64,000 bases of DNA from Lamellibrachia satsuma (taxonomy: Eukaryota > Annelida > Polychaeta > Sabellida > Siboglinidae): assembly GCA_033239005.1 (NCBI GenBank), contig BSQZ01000015.1, forward strand, positions 8,089,001 to 8,153,000. The letters are read 5' to 3'. Positions 11,190 to 21,522 of the stretch are shown here, piece after piece; positions within the stretch are counted from its first letter, which is position 1, and each line of letters starts with the position of its first letter. A model generated the notes under the pieces. That model saw nothing but the letters and a program-made list of their open reading frames with translations, searched no databases and was not told the DNA's origin. Both the position numbers and the translations under genes were made by a program.

Positions 11190-12150
11190 CTACCACACAG
11201 CTCCTCTGCTACGCCAACAAAAGCATCTTTGAATGGCTTCCATTCTTCTTCCACTGTTCCTACTGTTGTTCCAAGTTTCTCGTAGTCTTAATGTCAACCT
11301 CTCTTTGTATGCAATGGCTGTTTCCCCACTGCATTTCCACCATTTGATGGTCTTTCGCCCCACTATTTTCTCCTCTCTCCTCTTCTGCATGCGCACAACA
11401 AAAATCAGGGGCTTGTGCTGTGTGGCCACATGCTCACCAGCAGTGATCTTGTGCTGTGTGGCCACATGCTCACCAGCAGTGATCTTGTGCTGTGTGGCCA
11501 CATGCTCACCAGCAGTGATCTTGTGCTGTGTGGCCACATGCTCACCAGCAGTGATCTTGTGCTGTGTGGCCACATGCTCACCAGCAGTGATCTTGCAGTC
11601 CTTCACTTTGCACATCTGCTGCCTTCTCACTACCAACAGGTCGAGTTCTGTTTTATGCTGGCCATTTCTATACAATATTTTGTGGTTTTCCCGCTTCTTG
11701 AAGAATGTTCCTGCCACGGCCAGCCCATTTCTCATAACCAATTCTACCAGCTCTCGACCCTCTCGATTCTTTTTTCCCCATCTGAATCCCCCAACCGACT
11801 CTTCTTCTCCAGTCTCTGCTGTACCCACATGTCCATTAAAATCGCCAGCTATGCACATCATAACATGCACTTTCACCAATCCCAACATTCTCTCCAGCTC
11901 TTCCCTGAAGGCCCTTTTCTCTGTCTCCACCCACAGACATAACGCACATAAGTTGCTTTTTCACCATCATCCATGCAACAATTATCCTCCCTTGCCATCT
12001 CTCCCCTACAATATTGCTCTTTCCTCCTGTGTGCAGCATCTTATATCCTCGCGCCAGTGCCCTCGCTCTGTCTCCCTTCCACTTGGTCTCTAATTTCCTT
12101 CTATCCATCATGTTTGTCAGTGATTTTCCCCCCATCGTTCCCACATTCAA
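11190..12150 (-). pseudogene. LINE AP-endonuclease domain
   Basis: The minus-strand start MNVGTMGGKS resembles the NVGTM-GKS opening of RTE-type endonucleases, followed by WKGDRAR. The downstream frame 11930-11190 carries GDFNGHVG (catalytic D and N), then the NREGRELVELVMRNGLAV block and TELDLLVV. This enzyme nicks target DNA to prime reverse transcription. The YAP/QET region near 12090 is damaged and a frame change near 11930 separates the two halves. An in-frame 12-residue repeat (11412-11591) lies near the end of the domain. Confidence 0.85.
11412..11591 (-). repeat. 36-bp tandem repeat, five exact units, in frame in the LINE
   Basis: Five 36-bp units (starts 11412, 11448, 11484, 11520, 11556) appear identical. 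On the coding minus strand each encodes HKITAGEHVATQ. Related RTE proteins, including the copy at 17066-17090 (AGEHIMTQH in a shifted frame), have this segment once, so it is a local expansion that kept the frame. Confidence 0.92.
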
Positions 12151-12762
12151 ACTTCCTATCTGGACTTCATATTTGGGTCGCTGCTGGCAGAACGATCCAC
12201 CCAGACTTCGCTGATTTCTTGGCTACCCCGGAAGGGTATATATCCTGTATCTTCTTGTATCTGTGCCACTCATGTATTTGGGACATCACAGCCACTGCAG
12301 CACTGTGCTGGATGACCTACAGTGCCTTAAATATTCTTCCCCTTAGGTGAGCAGTTCTGTCAAGACTATCTAGCCCCTCCTGCTCCGGTTTTTAGATCAG
12401 ATATTTCCTTCTCCTAGGTGAGCTGTCTGCCACGACTATTGAGTGCCATGCACCTGCCTGGGTTTTAAATCTTAGATTTCCTTCTCTAGATCCCTAGCTC
12501 ATTCACCTGGGGCCGCAAGGTGCTCAGTATCCATGGTGAACCACCGGGGAGCACCGGGGAGGTTGTGCTAGAGTCTTGTCTATGGAGAGGCTATATACCA
12601 ACAGGGGAGACTTATGCACTCGGCTCCCTTTTCACTTTTCACCAAGGAGCTCTCTGGTGACTGCAGCTGAAAGCGAGAGTATGAAGCAAAAACTACATAC
12701 CACCCACTACTACACTACACTATACTAGGCACATCACACATACCTGTGTATTACACACCACC

Positions 12763-13085
12763 ATGCTCTTGTCACCTAACAATAAAAACTGCGCCTTTGA
12801 TCATCTGCCACCAATAGAAGATGCATTGTTGCAGCATGTCAGGTGCAACATCTACCAAGCGAGCATATGGTCTTGTTGTGGTGCTCAGCCGGATGTGCCA
12901 TCTCCAAAGGTGGAAGTTCGAGGATGGGAGATGGTCTGCTCTTTGGTCAACGCTTCCTGAATCTACGAAGGCATGTTGGCGGGAGCTTCTGCAGTGTTGA
13001 TGCAAAAGCGGAAAGCCTTGTGCAACGCGTTGCACATGCTCTAAAGCTGGCCTGTTGTGCACGGACCTTTGCACGATCGGAATTG
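12763..13085 (+). pseudogene. C-terminal fragment of the TE-associated Cys-rich protein
   Basis: The plus strand reads FDHLPPIEDALLQHVRCN then YQASIW and PSPK, the conserved LPPT-x-DALLQH-xxR-xxYQAxxW segment of a repeated fish/invertebrate protein family. After a frame change at about 12950 it reads LPESTKACWRELLQC, a stop, then CKSGKPCATRCTCSKAG and LLCTDLC, the family's CXC-like cysteine tail. This is the far end of the family whose N-terminus is at 7934-8586, on the same strand. The middle (roughly a thousand codons in the family) is absent. Confidence 0.7.
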
Positions 13086-14595
13086 TCTCAAACAACTGAT
13101 GGATGGTTCTATGGTATATCTCTGGAGCACATGAAACTCCAAACGGAAGTCGTAGGGATCAGTACCTGCCTAACGGTGTGGTGAATGTGCAGAGTTTCGA
13201 GCTGTCTTCATCCAGTTTTAATTGCCAAAATCGTTGGGTGCAGTAGATTTTTGAGAAGTACTTCCCTCCTGACATTTCTGCCATAATTTCTTCTTGCATG
13301 GGAAGTTTGAAGTGTTCTCTTCGAATTTCTTTATTAAAATTTCACAGATCTAAGCAAACTCGAAGTGATCCATCTTGCTTGTACACCAAGTGTAAGGAAT
13401 TCACCCAGTCAGTCTTTTCTTCGATCTTAGTGATCACATCGTTTTCTTCCATTCTCTTCAATTCTTCTTCCAACTCTTTGAACATCCAAAATGGTATTTT
13501 TCTGCAAGGTTCTACTACCGGGTCTGCATCTGGTTTGAGCTTGATTCTCCTAGTACACATCCAAGTCCTCTGAACAAGTTTTCGTATTCTTCCACAATAT
13601 CTGGCACTTTCTTGTCAACAGCTTGCTCAACAGCAACTACTCTCTTGACAAGTCCCATGTCATCACACATCTGTCTTCCCAATACAGGCTGAATTTGAGC
13701 TGGACAGATGACAAACAATGCTCTCTTTGAGTGTGCCTTATGTTTTACTGTGAAAATTGCTTGTCCTGTTACAGAAACGTCTTCTCCATTGTAGACTGTA
13801 AGTTTCACTTTCGTTGCGTACATTTTTGGCCTGTTTGGCTTACTTTCGTTGGTAGTAAGTTCACACCACTGCCTGTGTCAAGTTTCATAGGAATGATTAC
13901 ATTGTGTATGCACAGTGGTACTATCCAGGGTCTTCCATTGTGACCAAAGCCGCACTTCGTACAATAATTTCTGTTTGTACGCATAGGACTAGTTCCTATT
14001 TCCGCGGTATTGCCTGTATATTCCTTATTGTGGACCTGTGTTTTCTGTCTTTCTTGTGTACTTCCTGTCCTTACATCTCTGTCATCTGTCAGTGACATTT
14101 CCTTCATCCTGGTGACATTCAGTTTATCATTTTTGCAAATCATGATCGTTTTTTCAAGTGTGAGATCGTGAGTGTTCATCAGTTTCTTTCTTGTTTCTAC
14201 ACTTCTTATTCCATTGATGATCTCTAATCAGTGCTTCGGCTAATTGTTCAAAACTCTGTCAGATAGGATAAAAATGTTTCTCCCTGTTTCTGTGTTCTTT
14301 CATACGCTACATCTTTCTTGCCTTGCATATGTTTCTCAAACTGTTCAACAAGATAGGCATACTTGTTTTGATTGGTTTCGGTGATGTTGAAGGTATTGCT
14401 CACCTGCACAACGTAGCAGCAATGCATACTTTACCTTGGCAAGCCCGCTACACTTTTCTGTCGCCACGAGATAAATTTCGAACTTTTGATGCCAGTTTGG
14501 CCAATTTTCTTCGTTGTTTCCTTCGAAACTCAGTTTTCAGGGTGGCTGTAGCGATTCCATGCTATTTCGTCTCAGTTTCTGACACTATGTAATAC
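13085..14595 (-). pseudogene. Ty3/Gypsy gag-protease-RT fragment
   Basis: On the minus strand, broken gag sequence (14595-14180) is followed by a frame (14179-13805) with HDLTLEKTI, a partial zinc knuckle region (CTKCGFGH) and the aspartic protease active site LDTGSGVNLLP. 13823-13515 is the protease-RT spacer ending in the RT entry region. 13560-13342 reads IPFWMFKELEEELKRM and WVNSLHLVYKQDGSLRVCLD. Past a stop, the palm continues to about 13085 (QRFWQLKLDEDSSKLCTF; LRLPFGVSCAPE). It resembles K02A2.6-type Gypsy pol. The YxDD motif, RNase H, integrase and LTRs are missing. Confidence 0.85.
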
Positions 14596-15410
14596 TTTGT
14601 ATGTTACTGAAAAGTAAACATTTCAGTTTTAATTAAATTTATTGCACTTAAACTCATGACATAAAGTGTCCCAAGTTCAATGGCAATGCAGTATTGTGTC
14701 ATTTGTCTCAAACCTAAAACGTTTACACTGAATGATGACATGGACATGCCAACCAGGTTTATTAACAATTGTAGCTGCCAGTTCAACATAAACTTTCACC
14801 AAAGTGTTCACACAGAAAAGAAAAATGACACAATACTAAGGCAAGGGGACACGGTCGATGCACGATTGGACGATGCAAGAACTTAGGACATGCAGCGATT
14901 CATTATTGATATGTTATGTCACCGACATCTATTTTGGCTACTGCAGCCTGTTGGCATTGTCGTAACATTACGTTACTTTCGAGTTTCATTGTTAGCACAT
15001 GAAACTTAGTGGAATAACAAACATCAATAGAGAGTAACACAAAGAAACGATTCAAATCAGTGTCACTTACATGGGCATAGGCAAAGAAGGAAAAACATAC
15101 ACTAAGCTATTCTGCAAACACCTTGATGTTGAAATGGCTGAATAAAAGATACACCCAAATGGCTCATCTATGGAAACGGCTCATCTGTGGAAATGGCTCA
15201 TCTGTGCTCTGGCCCCAACCGACTAATATAATAATGATGATGATTAAAATTTGGTATAGCAAAAATTCTTATCCGAAAGGGGGCCATAGCTCAGTCCCTC
15301 CTAAATATGCCTGGGTTTTTTCCCATTCTACTTGCTTGAAGAAACGTGTACATATTTCAGATGACAGTGGTTTTCATGATTAGGGCTTTTGATGTATTGC
15401 TAAACTGAAG
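14596..15410. other. No gene seen
   Basis: Mixed-composition sequence with only short frames. A short threefold repetition of GGCTCATCT-GTGGAAA sits at 15160-15205. An LTR for the adjacent Gypsy fragment would be expected here but no duplicate of it occurs in the window. Confidence 0.35.
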
Positions 15411-15620
15411 ATGGGTTGGAAAAGCCGTTATGCGACAGATGCAGAGAGAAGAGCAGCCAAACTAGAGCGGGAGAGACACCCAAAGTATGCAAAGGTAAAT
15501 ATAGGGAGAAGTCAAAAAGCAAGATGGATAACAGTTGAGAAGCGCTACAAGTTGGCAACAGATGAAGCTGTAGCAGCGTTTCTACTAACATTTTTGATTT
15601 CCTACCACCCACTGATTATC
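15411..15620 (+). pseudogene. Short basic reading frame, possible TE protein N-terminus
   Basis: The frame starts MGWKSRYATDAERRAAKLER and continues with GRSQKARW and a DEAVAAFLL segment. The spacing (R-Y-x-x-D-x-E-R-R, then GR-Q-x-RW, then A-x-FLL) recalls N-termini of uncharacterised repeated proteins in fish and invertebrates. It becomes hydrophobic and featureless after residue 60. I cannot name a function and it may be chance. Confidence 0.3.
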
Positions 15621-16039
15621 ATTTCCATGAAAATTTTTAGTTTCCTGCCTCTGCTATGTCATGTGCAAATGCCTGGAGCAATCAAATTGAATAAACAATT
15701 ATGTCGAACCTCAGCAAGTACATGATAGGTGTGGTCTGGTTTTCTATAATATCCAATTTAGGTATAAAATATGTGGTCTATAAAGATACAAAAAATATAA
15801 ACTTAATGTGATTGCAAACAACTCCCCAAAGTAATATTTTAATGCTAAAGTATTGTACTTCTTTGATTGACAGAAAGAGGTATTTTGTATTATAAATGTG
15901 TTACTATGTATGTGAGATGGTCACCTGAGGAATATATATGTTTACTTATCATTGTTGCCATCCAATAATTTGTGTTACACTGACACTGACATCTAGAAGT
16001 CAATTCAAGTTATAGCACAACAAATATGTGGCATGATTT
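15621..16039. other. No gene seen
   Basis: AT-rich sequence between the short frame and the LINE leader. Nothing recognisable on either strand. Confidence 0.35.
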
Positions 16040-17902
16040 GAGCCGAGTGCATAAGTCTCCCCCGCTGGTACATAGCCTCTCCATAGACAAGACTCTAGCA
16101 CAACCTCCTCGTGGTACACTGTGGATATTGGGCACCTTAATTGTGGCCCCAAGCGAATGTGCTAGGGATCTCGGAGCAGGTTGGAGCCTTAAAGGTGCAG
16201 TGTGCAGGGCCCACCAGTGTGTCGACACATCCTGGTGCTGCACCATTCCAACCCCCAACTATGGGCAAATAGTCCTGGGTAGATCACGCTCATTAGCCTT
16301 GGTAGGCAGGTGATCTAGGAGAAGGAAAACTCTGACATAAAACCGCAGCAGCAGGTCAGCCAGGGCAGCGCTGCTGAGTGGCTAAGATGTCCCAAATATA
16401 ATGATGGTACAAATATTGTTGAATGAGAGGGCTACCGCATCCGGGGTCACCGTCTACCTTGGCTGCGGCAAGAAGACAGTGAAGGCCAAGGGGATCGTCA
16501 GGCCAGCAGCGATCCAGATGTGAAGTCCAGCTAGACAGTCTGAACGTGGGGACGATGAGCAGGAAAGGAGTCGAGGTGGTGGAAATGATGGACAGAAGGG
16601 GACTGGAAGTATTGTTCATCCAGGAGACTAAGTGGAAGATAGACAGAGCAAGGATGATTATGGGAAGGTACAAGCTACTGCACGCAGAAGGAGATGGAAG
16701 AAGTAATGGAGAGGGCATCATTGTATCTGTAGAGGAGTTCAGGGAAGCTTTGGAGAGGATGATGAGATTGGTGGAGCTAGAGGTGATGTTGTGTATTGTG
16801 TGAGACTTCAATGCACATGTTAGTGTAGTGGAATCTGGTGAAGAGAAAAGTGATGGTAGATATGGATGGGGAGCGAGGAATAGAGAGGGTCGATCTCTGG
16901 TGGAGCTAGTGGCGAGAAATGGGTTAGCAGTGGCTAGCTTTCTTCCAGAAGCGAGAGAGCCACAAGATCACATACAGGAGTGGACAGGACAAGACAGAAT
17001 TAGATCTGTTGATAGTCCTGAAGCAGCAGCTATGGAAGATTAAGGATTGTAGAGCTGTGGCCGGAGAGCATATCATGACACAACACAAACCAGTGGTGTT
17101 CGTTGTGCGTATGCAGAAGAAGAAACGAACTAAGACCATGGGCCGCAGAACTATTAAGTAGTGGAGGTGCAAAGACGACATCGCTGTTGGAGCAGGTGAT
17201 GGTTATGTATGAAGAGCTCCATGAAGAAGTTGGTGGTTTGGAGGAAGAATGGTAAAAGTACAAAGAGGCCTTTGTGGGAGCTGCAAAGGAGCTATGTGGA
17301 AGAACATCGGGAAAGGGCAGAGTGTCAAGGAGTAGTAACCAAGGAGACAAGCGGAACAGACAAGCGAAGTTGCAGAGGCAGTATGCAAAAAGAAGGAAGC
17401 CTGGAGAGAAATAGAGAAGACCAAGGAGATAAAAATCAACTGGATGCAAGGATGATACACACAATCTGGCAGAAGAAGACAGCGGCAAAGAGAACTGTTG
17501 ATAAAGTGAGGAGAGATATGGAAGCAGACATATATAGCAAGTTAGATGATATGCAAAATGGCCTGAGACAGGGATGAGAATAGTAAGGACATGAAGGGTG
17601 GAATGGTGATCAACGATAGAAATGGGAAGTTAGTGACAGAACAAGAGGCAGTGCTGAAGATCTGGGAAAGCTACTTCAAGGGGCAACTGAACCAGGAAGG
17701 AAATGACAACAATCTGGAATTACCATCATATGTAGAGGGGAAAGTGGAGTTAACTGATATTACGGATATAGAGATGCAAACCCGGGATGAAAGGTATGAA
17801 GAAGAGAAGAGAAAATGGCAGCTGGGTAGAGTGGAATCAGCTGGACAAAGAGGCTGCTGAATACATGTATGAGGCAAGCTACCAGAGGAGTGGCAAACAG
17901 GG

Positions 17903-17905
<3 letters not shown>
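16040..17905 (+). mobile_element. RTE-like LINE, plus strand, 3-prime truncated
   Basis: The leader from about 16040 (GAGCCGAGTGCATAAGTCTC region) matches the leader of the minus-strand copy at 12635-12480. Coding follows from about 16540. The element stops after the linker, before the RT, where it abuts a (TA)n tract and the next element. Copy 1 and copy 2 point away from each other from the 12.6-16.0 kb segment, so their 5-prime ends face one another. Confidence 0.82.
16543..17860 (+). pseudogene. LINE endonuclease and linker, broken
   Basis: The frame from 16546 lacks only the first residues of the NVGTMSRKGVEVV start, then reads LFIQETKWKIDRAR (the QET-WK catalytic Glu block) and ends at a stop at 16801. 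That stop falls just before DFNAHV (16804-16821), so the catalytic GD block is damaged. 16828-17043 has NREGRSLVELVARNGLAV. 17209-17577 is the basic linker (KKTAAKRTVDKVRRDMEADI), and 17591-17860 the segment leading to RT (GKLVTEQEAVLKIWESYF). No RT palm follows. Confidence 0.82.

Positions 17906-17969
<64 letters not shown>
17905..17969. repeat. (TA)n microsatellite
   Basis: About 65 bp of uninterrupted TA dinucleotides. The Tyr/Ile alternating frames read from it on the minus strand are translation of the repeat, not protein. Confidence 0.97.
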
Positions 17970-17972
<3 letters not shown>

Positions 17973-18116
17973 GCAAAATAACAACACAAGTCCAGCGTAG
18001 ATTGAAATAGGCCAAAGAATGACATTTAGATTTATTAATTAAGGAGCATGAAATTAGGCAAGCATACACCATCAAAATAAGATACATCCAATAATCTCAG
18101 CAAGCATGCCGGCCCC
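17969..18116. repeat. Left direct terminal repeat
   Basis: It begins TTATGCAAAATAACAACACA and ends GCATGCCGGCCCC. It abuts the (TA)n tract directly, which hides any target duplication. Confidence 0.9.
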
Positions 18117-18960
18117 CAAAAGGTGTTTACACATAATTAGTAAATCATGCCTATCAGCTACCCACTACCAGTACTATCTGTACCACTACTGACTTATATA
18201 TACAATTCACATGGTATCGGTGGGGGTCACTCCGCCCCTAGCCAAACATGGTAAATGAAAAAACATTCTTGAACAATTCATAATGAACATTATGGAAACA
18301 CAACACACAATGTATAAAGGTGTTACATAGCTAGACATTAGTCAACCAGTAACTACTAACACATCAGACCGAGAGGTAGGGCCAAACAGCCACCCAAATG
18401 TACTCGTAAAAAGTACCCGCACTAAAAACCCTGTGTACACTACTGAAAACTCAGTGGAGGGAAAAGCGTTAATGCAGAACCTCGTGTACCAAACTATAAC
18501 AGGGAAAAGCGTCAAAAAATTCAAAAACTTGGTGAACTACCTCTCTGTCTTCAGTGTTCCAGTGTATCCCTACCTAATGCACCACTTGATTTATTAGATA
18601 ACACTGGGTAACAACTGTTAACACAATATTAGGGAGGGAGGGTGGGATTTTTTCAAACGGATCGGAATAAACCGAACAACAAAACTGATCTTGCAATAAA
18701 ATCAACAAATTCAGCGATAACGAATAATCAGTAACAATAGAAATTCGGAAATATTTGCAGCGCAAAGGTCTCACAACGACACAAGCTAACTTGGAAATCG
18801 AGAGAGGCTGGCTCCAGGTCACGTGGTTGGTGTATCCATACGCGTGAGCGAGTAATTAGGCCAATACTCTCTCTACCATAAAAGGTCTAACCTCAAATCG
18901 CCTTCATTGCCCTGTCATCTCGCATAAAATCCTTTATGCGCCGCTGTCACATAAATTCAT

Positions 18961-19108
18961 TTATGCAAAATAACAACACAAGTCCAGCGTAGATTGAAAT
19001 AGGCCAAAGAATGACATTTAGATTTATTAATTAAGGAGCATGAAATTAGGCAAGCATACACCATCAAAATAAGATACATCCAATAATCTCAGCAAGCATG
19101 CCGGCCCC
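18961..19108. repeat. Right direct terminal repeat
   Basis: A second copy of the 148-bp repeat at 17969-18116, base for base as read. It is followed by TTGCAAGTG with no evident duplication of the left flank. Confidence 0.9.
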
Positions 19109-19434
19109 TTGCAAGTGTATGTATATTTAAAAATATATAAATTGACTAGCAGCTCTGATAATGTAAACCATACAAATGGATTACTTATGACATGTTTTTT
19201 AAACATGAAATGTCTGAACTGTATTTAAAGTTTTTTTCAGACATACTGGTGAGTTTGAAGTGTTTCAATACCACATTCTAATGTATTAGTCAAAACATCA
19301 TCCTTACGCGTAAGCTATAATTCTCATATTTCTATTTGTAAACAGATACAGGACATGTTGACAAGTACTGACATGCATACACAAATATTTTATTGGACAT
19401 AATTATTTGTTATCAGTCAACACAACATGGTGGA

Positions 19435-19522
19435 TGGATGTATAAATGGTGAATGAATGGCGGATGGATTGTGGATGGATGGTAAATGGATGGATGGATT
19501 GTGGGTGGATGGATTGTGGATG
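19435..19522. repeat. GGAT-rich microsatellite
   Basis: Imperfect tandem GGATGGAT/GGATTGT units on the plus strand. The His/Pro/Ser-rich frame on the opposite strand is repeat translation. Confidence 0.85.
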
Positions 19523-20200
19523 GTGAGCGCACACAACCACATCGTGTGAGTTATGAGATTGTGCACAACTTCACAATAAACCATTGATACAGTATATTCA
19601 CAAACAACAGCAGTTATCCAATGCAGTATTAAACACATGTATTCAACACAGGACAATCGTCCTTACTCGTCTGGATGTGGGTAATTTGTTTACATTCTTG
19701 ACATGACAATACCTGATGAGGCAAGCAATGACTACCACATAGGTAGATTTAATAATGGGCAGTGGGTGGTCACTTGATAGTGAATGTTTTTAAAGTACTA
19801 AAGGTGTTCATAGCAACAACCCTACTCTCCGCTACACATGTTATGACTCCATTTAATTATGACAAAACCATTACCCTAATATGACTCCAAACTAATTTTT
19901 TTCTAAAATATGAAACCCGTGAATGTTTTTAGAAACTAGCTAATACAGCACATACCTGTATGCCTGTGTATAAAAACAAGTTAACATAAGCAATTGATAT
20001 ATGAAAACAACTGCACACTGTATCCACAAAAGGTACAACAGAATATATACAGTAATTAGCAGCACTGAACTATGTATTGTTAACTATTCAGAACCATTTT
20101 ATACACAATAATGTTTCCCAAAAAAGTAGAAATTACACAAACTTATCTATTTACAGGTTTCGTAGAATTTTCAACAAACGATTGAAGTTCTGGTGCCCGG
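19523..20200. other. No gene seen
   Basis: AT-rich spacer before the CR1-like LINE, with no supportable feature. Confidence 0.35.
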
Positions 20201-20630
20201 TGCCTGTCAAGGTAACCAACGTTCAGAGGTTCAGGCGGATAGTTTTAGTTTTGAGTGTAGGGGATGTATGAGGATGAAGGAACTTGAGGTGGAGTTAGAA
20301 CAGCTGAGGCTGCTTGTTGTGGCAGTGGTGGGAAGGGAGCAGGTGGGTTGTGCCAGTAGTTCTGGTGGGGGGACAATGGATAAAGTGGGGGAAGATGACG
20401 AGAGAGATCCTAGGGAGAGTTCACCTCAGCCTGGGAGGAGGTTGAGAGGAGGTAAGGTGACAGGTCGTAGGGAGATAGGATGGAAGGAGATGGGACGTAG
20501 GAGACAAGATGAAAGGAGACGAGAGGGAAAGAAATGGGAGGGAAGACAAATGGATTAAAGGAAAGGGGAGTGGGGGAGACTGTAGCAAAGGAGTCGGGGG
20601 GGGGGGGGGTAGGAGACGATTGTTAGGGCA

Positions 20631-21392
20631 ATGCGAGTGAGGGAGATGAGAGGGAAGGTGTCAGGAGGGAAGGCAATGGGAGCACAAGTTAGCCAGGAGA
20701 CGGGAGGAAAAGGTGACAGGTTGATGAGTGAGAGAAAGCCTGATAACAGTCTGCCACCAAGTGACAAGGCTGCAGGACAGAATGTGATGGAGGGGATCCA
20801 TTGGAAGAGCTATCACGAGGCAGTGATAGAGGGGTTGAGAAAGAGAGTGAGGGTGTTTGTGGGGGACTCAATAGTTAGGAAGACTGACAGAGTCTTAAAC
20901 AAGGGAGATGATGTTGTAGTTTGCTTGCCTGGGGCCAAAATAGAGGCGATAACTGAGAGGGTAGAAAACATTGTGGGTTCGGACAAGGGTGGGTCTGTTT
21001 TAGTACACGTAGGGGCAAATAACATAGAGAGGGAGGGTACAACTGCCATAGTTAGGAAATGCAGGAATTTGGTCAGAACACTAAAGCAGACGCGGGCTGA
21101 GCAGGTAATACTGTCAGGGATTCTACCAGTAATAGGATGGAGGGGTCATAGATATCGAAATTGCCGGGGGATGGCAATTAACATGCTAGTCGAGATGCTA
21201 TGTAGGGAAGAGGAAGTGGGTTTTGTGGATTTGTGGGGAGGTTTTGTTGGAAGAGCTGATATGTACATGAAGGATGGGCTTCATCTAAGTGGAAAGGGGG
21301 CAGCAGTATTTGCGGATGGACTCACAGCAGCAGAAGACAATGGCATGGGTAACATAATGAATATTTTTGATAGTCAACACTATTTAAACTAG
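20631..21392 (+). CDS. LINE ORF1 protein, SGNH/GDSL esterase-like domain
   Basis: A 253-codon open frame. Residues about 75-240 show the SGNH hydrolase blocks: VFVGDSIV (GDS nucleophile block), VLVHVGANN (block III, G-x-N) and DGLHLSGKGAAVFADGL (D-x-x-H block). Esterase-bearing ORF1 proteins are known in CR1/L2-clade LINEs; their role in transposition is not settled. The upstream part of ORF1 (20222-20558) lies in another frame: it reads EVQADSFSFECRGC then a Leu-rich stretch. A poly-G run at 20588-20601 lies between, so the frame change may be slippage. Confidence 0.8.
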   Translation: MRVREMRGKVSGGKAMGAQVSQETGGKGDRLMSERKPDNSLPPSDKAAGQNVMEGIHWKSYHEAVIEGLRKRVRVFVGDSIVRKTDRVLNKGDDVVVCLPGAKIEAITERVENIVGSDKGGSVLVHVGANNIEREGTTAIVRKCRNLVRTLKQTRAEQVILSGILPVIGWRGHRYRNCRGMAINMLVEMLCREEEVGFVDLWGGFVGRADMYMKDGLHLSGKGAAVFADGLTAAEDNGMGNIMNIFDSQHYLN

Positions 21393-21522
21393 AAGCGCAG
21401 GGGGTTACTTAGAGATGCCTCAAGCAGGACAAGATGTCTGAAAAACATGTCTGAAGCAGGTTATAGACGCGTGTGTTTAAATGCTAGGAGTATAGTAAAG
21501 TAAGAAAAACGAATTAAACATT

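Larger units (their letters stand above)
9430..12640 (-). mobile_element. RTE-like LINE, minus strand, degenerate
   Basis: Reading the minus strand, the order is 5-prime leader (12640-12480), endonuclease (12150-11190), linker (11090-10860), reverse transcriptase (10549-9740) and a C-terminal piece (about 9640-9510). The leader is shared with the plus-strand copy beginning at 16040, so both are the same family and both keep their 5-prime ends. A deletion near 9660 joins the RT thumb directly to the C-terminal tail. Several stops and frameshifts make it inactive. Confidence 0.85.
17969..19108. mobile_element. Compact element with identical 148-bp direct terminal repeats
   Basis: Bases 17969-18116 and 18961-19108 are the same 148-bp sequence with no difference that I can see. 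They flank an 844-bp interior with no recognisable coding sequence. This is the architecture of a TRIM-like (terminal-repeat retrotransposon in miniature) or other non-autonomous LTR element; a Penelope-like element with repeated ends or a local tandem duplication are alternatives. Each repeat ends in GCCGGCCCC rather than a clear TG...CA pair. Identity of the two repeats suggests recent origin. Confidence 0.65.

Noticed and set aside
11412..11591. Five direct repeats considered as a CRISPR array
   Set aside because: Units are contiguous with no spacers, lie in a LINE coding region, and the DNA is eukaryotic.
9464..12350. Long plus-strand frames rich in Ser/Leu/Pro/Phe (for example 11233-12093, 286 codons)
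   Set aside because: They are antisense shadows of the minus-strand LINE; the minus frames match endonuclease and RT motifs, the plus frames match nothing.
15281..15330. tRNA-like start (GGGCCATAGCTCAGT)
   Set aside because: The following sequence cannot form the D, anticodon and T arms with a CCA-proximal acceptor match.
17671..18087. Minus-strand frames with long Tyr/Ile alternation
   Set aside because: Translation of the (TA)n microsatellite fused to LINE antisense sequence.
20588..20601. Poly-G run as a functional G-quadruplex site
   Set aside because: A single homopolymer in LINE ORF1; more simply explained as slippage or sequencing ambiguity at a frame change.
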